DNA of 64,000 bases from Cyanobacteria bacterium FACHB-471 (lineage in GTDB: Bacteria > Cyanobacteriota > Cyanobacteriia > Elainellales > Elainellaceae), in contig JACJOC010000087.1 in NCBI GenBank assembly GCA_014695345.1, forward strand, positions 124,001-188,000. Reading direction: 5' to 3'. Below are positions 53,622 to 62,249 of the stretch, piece by piece; position 1 is the first letter of the stretch, and each line of letters opens with the position of its first letter. The position numbers and the translations under genes were made by a program. The notes under the pieces were generated by a model. That model was not told the DNA's origin. It worked only from the letters and a program-made list of their open reading frames with translations, and did no database searches.

Positions 53622-54047
53622 ATGCGCCAGATTATTGTCGTCTGCTTAACGCTCGTGCTGTTGGTACTAGTAAGTGCCTGTAGTCCAGCACTGAATTCAG
53701 ATGCGGTTGACCCGGAGACAGCTCCATTGGAGGCAGATGTCCCATCTCCAACGGCAACAACTACATCTCCTAACCCAGTAACGGTTTTGCCTGCTGCATT
53801 AACAGAGCGCCTAAAATCATTTTTGGCAGCGGAGACGGCGATCACCAGTGAGGCGATCGCCCTACAACAGTTTGAACCAGTAGATTGGAATAACGCTTGC
53901 ATAGGAGTTCCCAGTCCAGAAGAGTTCTGTGCTGAGATGATCACACCCGGATACCGCATCGTGTTCAACACTCCTAATGGAGCTTATGTTGTGCACACAG
54001 ATCACTCAGGGCAAACAATTCGCCTGGCTGAAAGTCCTTCTGATTAA
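53622..54047 (+). CDS. Lipoprotein with DGCLGL-type secreted domain
   Basis: A 141-aa lipoprotein. The hydrophobic N-terminus ends in the lipobox LVSAC (Cys20). A Thr/Pro/Ser linker is followed by a domain with WNNACIGVP...FCAEMITPGYRIVF....YVVHTDHSGQTIRL. This is the same fold signature as the two domains in the SLH protein at 20.3 kb (WTDGCLGL, C, GWRVV, WVYRTDESGS). The two cysteines likely form a disulfide outside the cytoplasm. Function unknown. Confidence 0.82.
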   Translation: MRQIIVVCLTLVLLVLVSACSPALNSDAVDPETAPLEADVPSPTATTTSPNPVTVLPAALTERLKSFLAAETAITSEAIALQQFEPVDWNNACIGVPSPEEFCAEMITPGYRIVFNTPNGAYVVHTDHSGQTIRLAESPSD

Positions 54048-54335
54048 CGTCCTTAAAGGTAGAAAAGGGCAGGGGTAACGTCTACCAATTTGCATTACAT
54101 TGGCGTTATGATGCTACACGCAACCAAGGTAGAGACTTGCAGAAAAATTTTCTGAATTGGGAATACCTACTCTCAAAATGATTTTCGGGAATCAAACCAG
54201 ATTAGGCTGAATCAGGGTGAACTGACTTGAATGTTGAGGTTGAGCTAGCAGCAGATCCAAATTGAAGATAGGTTGTTTTAGCCACAGTAAGCTGCATTCG
54301 GTTGTCTCCAACTTCCTTCGGCTAGAGGTAAACCC

Positions 54336-55103
54336 ATGTCTATGATCGTTTCGATCCATTCCTACCGTGGCGGAACGGGTAAGTCCAATTCAACCGCTAA
54401 TCTGGCTGCAACGATTGCCCGTCATGGCTATCGGGTTGGTGTGGTCGATACTGATATTCAATCTCCTGGAATTCACGTTCTCTTTGGTTTTGATGAAGAC
54501 CAGATTGACCGCTCGCTCAATGACTATCTTTGGGGTCGCCGTACTATCCAGGAGGTTGCCTATGATGTCACCTCAGTCTTAGAGGGAAAAGGCACTGAAC
54601 GCAGCAAGCTCTTCTTAGTACCTTCTAGTGCCAAAGCTGGAGAAATTGCCAAGGTGCTACGAGAAGGCTATGACGTAGGATTGCTCAATGATGGCTTTCA
54701 AGACCTGGTTAAAGCGTTGAGGTTGGACTACCTGCTAATTGATACGCATCCGGGACTCAATGAGGAAACGTTGCTGTCGATCACCATTTCTGATGTGCTG
54801 GTGCTAATTTTGCGACCCGACCAGCAGGACTATCAGGGAACGGCCGTTACAGTAGATGTGGCTCGTAAGCTAGAAGTTCCTAAGCTGTTAATGGTGGTTA
54901 ACAAAGCGCCCACCGTCTTTGATTTTGATTTACTCAAGCAAAAGGTTGAGGAGGCTTATAGTGCTGTAGTCGCTGGAGTTTTGCCTCACTCCGATGAAAT
55001 GATGGTATTGGCTAGCGCAGGGATATTTTCGGTGAAATATCCTCAGCATCCCTTGAGTCGAATTGTGGAAGCGATCGCTCAGCAAATTATGAGCAAACGC
55101 TGA
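54336..55103 (+). CDS. MinD/ParA-like P-loop ATPase
   Basis: A 255-aa SIMIBI-class ATPase. The N-terminal P-loop is YRGGTGKSNS; the deviant-Walker signature Lys of MinD/ParA (KGGxGK) is replaced by Arg. The switch regions DTDIQSPGIHV and LLIDTHPGLNEETL are typical. The C-terminus has MVVNKAPTVFDFD, which is MinD-like. No amphipathic membrane-targeting tail is obvious. It may position or regulate a partner; the nearest gene is the tandem cyclase, convergent and 70 bp away. Confidence 0.88.
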   Translation: MSMIVSIHSYRGGTGKSNSTANLAATIARHGYRVGVVDTDIQSPGIHVLFGFDEDQIDRSLNDYLWGRRTIQEVAYDVTSVLEGKGTERSKLFLVPSSAKAGEIAKVLREGYDVGLLNDGFQDLVKALRLDYLLIDTHPGLNEETLLSITISDVLVLILRPDQQDYQGTAVTVDVARKLEVPKLLMVVNKAPTVFDFDLLKQKVEEAYSAVVAGVLPHSDEMMVLASAGIFSVKYPQHPLSRIVEAIAQQIMSKR

Positions 55104-55135
55104 TCCTCGACTGTCACTCTAGACGTGATTTTAGA

Positions 55136-55165
55136 GCAGAAGGCGCACTCCTTCTCGTCTTTTTC
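55136..55165. terminator. Intrinsic terminator between convergent genes
   Basis: AGAAGG / CCTTCT stem with outer GAG/CGTC support followed by TTTTT on the plus strand, after the ParA-like gene. Confidence 0.7.
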
Positions 55166-55172
55166 GGTACTT

Positions 55173-56726
55173 CTATAGCTGGCTTTGCAAGGCAAAGATA
55201 GCGGTTGGTAAAACTTTGCCCTTGAGGGCGATCTTCCCTAATGGCTCACCGCTGAAATGGGGAGCGATCGCTCCATAAACCTGCTCCGTCACCAAAATCT
55301 GATTGGGGGTTGCCTGCATGGCCAATCGCGCTGCCGTATTCACGGGATCACCGAGAATATTAAATTCTCGCCTGCCTCTGGGTTCACCAATCTCGGCAGC
55401 AAATACAAAGCCAGACGCAATTCCAATCCGGCAGTTGACTTCTACCGGTTGACCTTCAACCATCAGCGTAGACAGTTTCATCACAATTTCCTGGATTGCT
55501 GTAGCTGTTTCAACTGCCCGCACGGCGTCATCCGTGTGAGCATCCAAAACGCCAAAGTAGATCAGAATATCCGACCCATCCAGATGATAGGTGACTTTTT
55601 GTAGAATGCCGCCGTGCGAGCGCACTGCCGCATGAACTAAGGCAAACGTGCGCGAAAAGCTGCCGACTACATCCTTAACCTCATCTGAGGTCGCTTTATC
55701 TATCGACTCCGGAAAGCCAACCAAATTAACAAAAACGACGGTAGCTTCTGGAAAATTTGGTGAAATTTGGCGTTTTGCAGCACTTTCAACTAACAAATTG
55801 AGGATTGGCGTGGACAAATAGCTGGCAAGCGGCTCGATTCGCTTTACTGCTTCTTGAATTTCAGCAATCAATCCTTGTGGGCTGCGATCGAGTAAGAGGG
55901 AGTTGGAAAGGCGGCGACGACTGGGTGTGATGTCATATTCCCCTAGCTGGTCCAGCAGGAGGTCATCCTTGACCAAGACATGATCTGCATTGAGATCTGC
56001 ATTCAGAGACTCAAGCCGAAATTTGCTTCGAAGGCGATCGCCCACCTTATCCGTCAGACAAACTCTGCCTACCTCACCTGCCCCCTCCGCATGTTTTGCT
56101 TGCTGTACCGTACTGCCCAATAGCACATGCGCCATTCGCATCGGTGTCCCGATTTCTGCTGTAAGAAAGCGTCCGGTATGAATCCCTACCCGCATCTCCA
56201 GACAAAATTTGCCTTGAGGCGTTTCTATATCCTTAAAATGAGCCATTGCCCGCTGCATTCGCAAGCCTGCTCGCACTGCCTGAGCAGCATCACTCTCATA
56301 TGAGTCAGCTAGAAACTGCACCAGTATTGCATCCCCTGTGAACTCAAGCAGATCGCCACCTGATTTGCTTACGATCTCGACCATCTCGGAGAAATAGCGA
56401 TTGAGTATGTCCAGCAGCAGCAGCGCGCCTTGCTGACCGTGGGCTGCGTTTGCCTCCATTAGAGGGGTAAAACCTGCTAGGTCAGTGAATAACAGCGTGC
56501 CCTCTTGCCAGGAATAACGCACCTCACCTGGACAGGGCGGCAATTCTAGAACCTGCCGGGGCATATAGCCGTGTAAAACATGTTGAAGCGTTCGCAAATG
56601 CTCAAACACCTGCATTAAGCTATTGGGCAACGGCTCAACCCAAATTTCTGCATATAAGCTAGCAGGCAAAAGCTGCCGCAATCGTAACTCAATTGCTGCC
56701 AAATCAGGAGCAGAGTCAAACAGCAT
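55173..56726 (-). CDS. Tandem class III nucleotide cyclase-domain protein
   Basis: A 517-aa cytoplasmic protein with two class III cyclase domains. Domain 1 (about 75-235) keeps both metal aspartates (TDLAGF, Asp82; TGDAIL, Asp132). It has VQQAKH where active cyclases have VNxAAR. Domain 2 (about 328-500) has the first Asp replaced by Asn335 (VNLVGF). It retains Lys378 in ILQKV and the transition-state pair Asn464/Arg468 in PVNTAAR. The halves are therefore complementary, as in mammalian C1/C2. Asn457 occupies the usual substrate Asp position, so the nucleotide is uncertain. ATG 56726 follows a TTG. Confidence 0.88.
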   Translation of the reverse strand: MLFDSAPDLAAIELRLRQLLPASLYAEIWVEPLPNSLMQVFEHLRTLQHVLHGYMPRQVLELPPCPGEVRYSWQEGTLLFTDLAGFTPLMEANAAHGQQGALLLLDILNRYFSEMVEIVSKSGGDLLEFTGDAILVQFLADSYESDAAQAVRAGLRMQRAMAHFKDIETPQGKFCLEMRVGIHTGRFLTAEIGTPMRMAHVLLGSTVQQAKHAEGAGEVGRVCLTDKVGDRLRSKFRLESLNADLNADHVLVKDDLLLDQLGEYDITPSRRRLSNSLLLDRSPQGLIAEIQEAVKRIEPLASYLSTPILNLLVESAAKRQISPNFPEATVVFVNLVGFPESIDKATSDEVKDVVGSFSRTFALVHAAVRSHGGILQKVTYHLDGSDILIYFGVLDAHTDDAVRAVETATAIQEIVMKLSTLMVEGQPVEVNCRIGIASGFVFAAEIGEPRGRREFNILGDPVNTAARLAMQATPNQILVTEQVYGAIAPHFSGEPLGKIALKGKVLPTAIFALQSQL

Positions 56727-56904
56727 CAAGTTCTACCAATGGAATATGAACTGAACTATAGCAATTCTCCATTTGTAGAAATTGTTTTGAAGGCTAATCG
56801 CCTTGCCTGTTTAAGTTCAGTTGGTAGGGCAGAACCTTCAAGTCAAATCTCGATCGGGTACACAAAATTTCTGCCTGAAAGCCTCGTTCCAAAAAATCAG
56901 GCAC

Positions 56905-56957
56905 AATTTTCCCTCTTGTCGAGCTGTGATAACTCGCTGTCTCGGCAAGAGGGAATA
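56905..56957 (-). terminator. Terminator hairpin after glnB
   Basis: Arms TTCCCTCTTG / CAAGAGGGAA with an inner CCGAG/CTCG pair. On the minus strand it follows the glnB stop by about 50 bp and is trailed by AATT. It shows that the open frame on the plus strand here is not a gene. Confidence 0.75.
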
Positions 56958-57004
56958 GAGTATGCCCTGGAAGGGCAGTGTGTTGTTTAAAGGGCTTTTA
57001 GTGT

Positions 57005-57358
<354 letters not shown>

Positions 57359-57422
57359 TTACTCGGTTCACTAATGCGCTTACTAGCATGAATGTTTCTA
57401 CCACCGCTAGGAAGTGATATTT

Positions 57423-57438
57423 TGTAACATTCAATACA
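57423..57438 (-). promoter_or_regulatory. NtcA box upstream of glnB
   Basis: TGTATTGAATGTTACA (minus strand) fits GTA-N8-TAC exactly and is palindromic at its ends. It lies 80 bp upstream of the glnB start, with a TAGAAA-like -10 sequence about 23 bases downstream. NtcA activates glnB under nitrogen limitation in cyanobacteria. Confidence 0.8.
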
Positions 57439-57596
57439 TTTTACGGTAGAGCTATCAATCCTCATCTTGCCACTACCGTCTTTCAAAATCGGGTTTTGTT
57501 TAACTTGCAATCTTTAAGGAATACGAAGTAGACAAATTCCAGATTGAGCGGATTGGGCACTACTTAGCATAATGGCAGTAGGGAGGTTGGGGAATT

Positions 57597-58235
57597 ATGG
57601 ACCAGGGCATTAATTTGGTGACAAAGGTCAAAAGTCAGGTCACAGATCGGCTGACAGCAATGTTTGGAGAAGCTCAGAACGCTGCTGCTAGTTTTTCTGA
57701 GCAGGCAACCCAGACGATTGCCCAGCCTATTCATCAAACTAAAGCAACCTTAACTGAAACGGCAGCAAGTGCTAGGACCTCCCTGGATGGAATGATTGGT
57801 GGAACAATGCAGCGCGGTGGACGTATGGGAAATGCTTTTGGAGAAGGAATGCAGAACGTTGTCTTAGGTTCCTTTCAAGACTGGCTGACAACTCACCCGA
57901 TGTTGGCGTGGCTGATTACGCACCCGCTCTATGCTTTGGTGATCGGGCTGTTGCTGTTGGTGCTGCTGTGGGGACTGATTGGGGCGATCGCCAACCTAGT
58001 GCAGCAAGCCTGGGTTGCTTTACTTCACGCCCCGCTGAGGCTGATTCACTGGGTCTGGTGCAGCATCATTAGTTTGTTTACGGTTGCTACCTTGCCTAAG
58101 TCCGCTCCTGAACCAGACAAAAACCAGCGGCTAGCCGATTTGCTGAACCAACTAGAAGCAATTCGCCTGCAACAAGATCAACTGCTTGAAGAAGTGAAAG
58201 CGATTCTGGCACTAGAAGCCTCTAAGCAACCTTGA
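57597..58235 (+). CDS. Membrane-anchored hypothetical protein with helical N-terminus
   Basis: A 212-aa protein. Residues about 1-85 are polar and helical with repeated Gln/Thr/Ala (AQNAAASFSEQATQTIAQPIHQTKATL), apolipophorin-like. Two hydrophobic helices follow (about 107-135 and 143-170, WLITHPLYALVIGLLLLVLLW; LRLIHWVWCSIISLF). A short coiled-coil-like tail is last (ADLLNQLEAIRLQQDQLLEEVKAIL). No family is recognised. Divergent from glnB across about 250 bp. Confidence 0.72.
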   Translation: MDQGINLVTKVKSQVTDRLTAMFGEAQNAAASFSEQATQTIAQPIHQTKATLTETAASARTSLDGMIGGTMQRGGRMGNAFGEGMQNVVLGSFQDWLTTHPMLAWLITHPLYALVIGLLLLVLLWGLIGAIANLVQQAWVALLHAPLRLIHWVWCSIISLFTVATLPKSAPEPDKNQRLADLLNQLEAIRLQQDQLLEEVKAILALEASKQP

Positions 58236-58262
58236 AAGGTTTGAAATTTAAGCTTCGCTTGG

Positions 58263-58326
58263 GGGCGTAGCATTCGGGCAGAAATCCTCGGTATGGTTCA
58301 GAGTTTATCTGCTGAATGCTACGCCC
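58263..58326. repeat. 64-bp palindromic repeat, copy 2
   Basis: Arms GGGCGTAGCATTCGGGCAG and CTGCTGAATGCTACGCCC, 64 bp long like the copy at 30786-30849 and best aligned to it in reverse complement. Between convergent genes. Confidence 0.8.
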
Positions 58327-58363
58327 TTAAGGACTGCGGTAGTGGAAGGGTAATTGTAGCAAC

Positions 58364-59494
58364 CTATCCCATACCCGGAATTAGCCCCGCACCTAACCGC
58401 TTCATCGCCCGATTAGCAACGTCTGCATAACGCAGTTCGCCACACAAGATCTTGACCATCCGCTCAGTTGCGGAAGGGCGCTTGACTCCTACCCGGTAGC
58501 CAATGCCAGGTGCCCGGTAAAAGATCCCAGCGAGGCGTTGGGCCCAGACCATGTCAGCGCCCCATTCATCGCTAATGACTTGGGTATAGCGTTCTAGGGC
58601 ATTTTTGTCCCCGGCGATCGCCCCATCAATTGCCTCTGCTGCCTTTACTCCAGTAAAGATGGAAGGACGAATGCCTTCAGCAGTAAACGGATCAACAACA
58701 CAGGCAGCTTCACCCGCTAGCAGCGCGTTTTGCGTATGCAGCTTCTGGTTGCCATCCCACAAGCAAAGCGGATGTCCATATTGCTGCGTGGTCTTTAAGT
58801 CAATGCCAAACAAGGTAGCGTATTCGGTCAAGATTGCTTTGAAATCTTGCTGCTCACCGCCCCGGAAGGTGCCTACGCCAATTGAGTAGCCATCTGCCTT
58901 AGGAAAGTTCCAGATATAGCCGTTCTTGACCATACCAAACTCAAAATGAGCAGATTCGGGGTCTTTCACATTTGCTGCTGCTTCGGCTTCTAGCGCTCCC
59001 GCAAAACGGCGTTTGCGGTCTTTGAAACCAAGCCATTTTGCCATTGACCCTTTAGCTCCATCCGCTGCAATCACGTAGCGTCCGGTGACGGGCCCATTTG
59101 CAGTATTAACTTGCCAGTGGTCACTCTTAAACTCAATTCCTGTAACTTCGGTATTGTCACGAAGTTCTGCGCCTTGCTTCTGCGCCTGCTGCACGAGGAA
59201 ATGGTCAAATACATCCCGCCGCACCATCCAAATGGGTTCTGAGTCCTTTAGCTTTGCTTCGACTGGATCGCCCATTTTCCAGGTATAGCGAATCGCATTG
59301 ACCTTGATTGAAATCGCAGGGCTAAAGTCGAAGTCAAACCACTCAGCTACTTGTGGCGATACGCCACCGCCACAAGGCTTATAGCGGGGCAGGGAAGCTT
59401 TTTCTAGCACTAAAACTGAGCGTCCGCGCTTTGCCAGATGATATGCCGCAGTGCCACCGGCTGGCCCTGCGCCCACAATAATGCAATCAAACAT
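58364..59494 (-). CDS. Geranylgeranyl reductase-family FAD oxidoreductase
   Basis: A 376-aa FAD-dependent reductase. The Rossmann motif is IIVGAGPAGGTAAYHLAKRG and the family signature is PRYKPCGGGVSP. A second nucleotide segment is LLAGEAACVVDPFTAEGI. Such enzymes reduce geranylgeranyl groups for chlorophyll, tocopherol or archaeal-type lipids. It is shorter than the classical ChlP (about 406 aa) and lacks the usual ChlP N-terminus (LRVAVxGGGPAG). It may therefore be a ChlP paralogue. Start ATG 59494 is unambiguous from the motif. Confidence 0.9.
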   Translation of the reverse strand: MFDCIIVGAGPAGGTAAYHLAKRGRSVLVLEKASLPRYKPCGGGVSPQVAEWFDFDFSPAISIKVNAIRYTWKMGDPVEAKLKDSEPIWMVRRDVFDHFLVQQAQKQGAELRDNTEVTGIEFKSDHWQVNTANGPVTGRYVIAADGAKGSMAKWLGFKDRKRRFAGALEAEAAANVKDPESAHFEFGMVKNGYIWNFPKADGYSIGVGTFRGGEQQDFKAILTEYATLFGIDLKTTQQYGHPLCLWDGNQKLHTQNALLAGEAACVVDPFTAEGIRPSIFTGVKAAEAIDGAIAGDKNALERYTQVISDEWGADMVWAQRLAGIFYRAPGIGYRVGVKRPSATERMVKILCGELRYADVANRAMKRLGAGLIPGMG

Positions 59495-59999
59495 AAGCTT
59501 TGAATCTAGCTCCTAGTACACCAAATTGATCTGGTAGTTACACTGGGCATTCTGCTACTCAACCCCAAAACTACGTAGTTCACAGTCTAGAATCCAGGCT
59601 GGCTGTGATCACGTTTTTAGCGAAAAGTTTTCTGAAACTTCCATGAAGGAGAGTTGAAGAATCAGCTTTGATGCTTCGATTCCGAGGAAGTTGATGCAGT
59701 TCTTTATCTTCAATGCGTTTTGTTTACCTAGAAATCCGGATAGTGCTAAGCAATGCCGGACAGTGAATCCTTGTATGTGACGGAACAGGCATTGTGCTTG
59801 TGATTTAGATCAAATTGGACATTTGCACGGAGTACAAAGTCCTGATGAAGCTCATAGGATTGTGTATGAAAGATTGATGAAGTCACCTTGAGTCAAAAGG
59901 GTACTTCCAGGATTAGACCTTCTTCATGCTGTGGGCTTTGGCGAAACCATCGCCCACAGCATTTATTCCAAGCTTGTTGTGATTCACGAGGATAGGACT
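59495..59999. other. 505-bp gap with hairpin
   Basis: No reliable gene. A perfect 11-bp hairpin ATGCTGTGGGC / GCCCACAGCAT (59926-59962) lies 38 bp before the small gene at 60000. It could be a leader structure. The rest shows no recognisable RNA or repeat. Confidence 0.45.
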
Positions 60000-60164
60000 A
60001 TGATTTGGCAACTTTGCATTCAATACGCTAACGGCAGAGAGCGGGTTCTGCGCTCCTACAAAAATCGTGACGCTGCGCTCAAATGCGTAGATGCAATTTA
60101 TGCACATGGCTATCCTCTGCATGTCGCTTACGTGGTGCGTCATGCACAAGTGCAAGTTGCATAA
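60000..60164 (+). CDS. Small conserved-looking protein
   Basis: A 54-aa soluble protein, MIWQLCIQYANGRERVLRSYKN...YVVRHAQVQVA, from ATG 60000 with AGGATAGGA just upstream. It has good beta/alpha character. I think similar short proteins occur in other cyanobacteria, but this is recollection only. It is convergent with frr, 12 bp away. Confidence 0.6.
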   Translation: MIWQLCIQYANGRERVLRSYKNRDAALKCVDAIYAHGYPLHVAYVVRHAQVQVA

Positions 60165-60176
60165 AGATTCGAATCG

Positions 60177-61458
<1,282 letters not shown>

Positions 61459-61520
61459 TCAGGTTGCTCCACCTAAGATAACAGCACAGGTGTAATTCCG
61501 TGAAATTTAGGTAGCCACTT

Positions 61521-62066
61521 TTACTGCCGCCATTTCACAGAGCAGCCGACCGAATTGGTGGAAGGTACTGCAACTGAGCCGTGAGCCAAGAGTTGGGCAA
61601 TCGCATCCCGTAAATAACTCACCCGAACTGCATCTGGATCTTGAGGGTTGTCATCGATCAGCCCACTGTAGCGGAGAATACCTGAGCGATCGATCAAAAA
61701 GGCTTCTGGTGTTTTCTCTGCTCCAAAAGTTTTGGCAACATCCTGAGTGATGTCACGTAAGTAAGGAAAATTAAGCTGCTGTGCTGCTGCAAACTGTTTC
61801 ATATTCTCAAAACTGTCATCGGGATAGCGCTTATCGTCATTGGCATTGATCCCAATCAACGTAAATCCCTGGCTCTGAAAATCGGTCTGAATCTGGTTTA
61901 AACGGCTCAGATATAGCTGCACATAGGGGCAGTGGTTACACATAAAAATCACGCCCACTGCTGAAGCTTTCTCCAGGTAGCGAGCTAGATGATGCACCAT
62001 GCCGTCGATTCCCGGCAGTTCAAAATCAGGAGCGTAGCTGCCGATGGGGGTTCCTGTTTTTTCCAT
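61521..62066 (-). CDS. Thioredoxin-like redoxin (AhpC/TSA-type fold)
   Basis: A 181-aa soluble thioredoxin-fold protein. The N-terminus GSYAPDFELPGIDG is typical of peroxiredoxin-like redoxins. The active site is MCNHCPYVQLYLSRL, a CxxC. A cis-Pro region TPEAFLIDRSG follows. A distinct INANDDKRYPDD loop marks the small thioredoxin-family group found in many bacteria. Substrate unknown. The C-terminus has a single extra cysteine (GCSVKW). Confidence 0.87.
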   Translation of the reverse strand: MEKTGTPIGSYAPDFELPGIDGMVHHLARYLEKASAVGVIFMCNHCPYVQLYLSRLNQIQTDFQSQGFTLIGINANDDKRYPDDSFENMKQFAAAQQLNFPYLRDITQDVAKTFGAEKTPEAFLIDRSGILRYSGLIDDNPQDPDAVRVSYLRDAIAQLLAHGSVAVPSTNSVGCSVKWRQ

Positions 62067-62083
62067 GAGAGCTTGCGTTGCCT

Positions 62084-62150
62084 GACTAAAGGGGTCATTG
62101 GTTATTCGTCATTGGTCATCAGTCGTTGGTCCTTGGCAGACGCAAACAAG
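62084..62150. repeat. Short direct repeats (CATTGGT words)
   Basis: Repeated GTCATTGGT/GTCGTTGGT words in tandem between the redoxin and kinase genes, a typical degenerate cyanobacterial intergenic repeat. Confidence 0.55.
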
Positions 62151-62249
62151 CGACGAGTGACAAATGACAAACCAGCTAGAATTCCTGTTGCTCAAACAAG
62201 ATATCCATAATCTATAGACTAATTGACTAGCTGTAAACTCACTTGACCC

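Noticed and set aside
56739-56990. 83-codon open frame on the plus strand between the cyclase and glnB
   Set aside because: It spans the glnB terminator hairpin and lacks a ribosome site; composition is not protein-like.
59700-59790. 28-codon frame in the gap before the small gene at 60000
   Set aside because: Too short, with no ribosome site and no conservation evidence.
59913-60155. 80-codon minus-strand frame opposite the small gene at 60000
   Set aside because: It is the antisense of the better-supported 54-aa frame, which has AGGATAGGA upstream.
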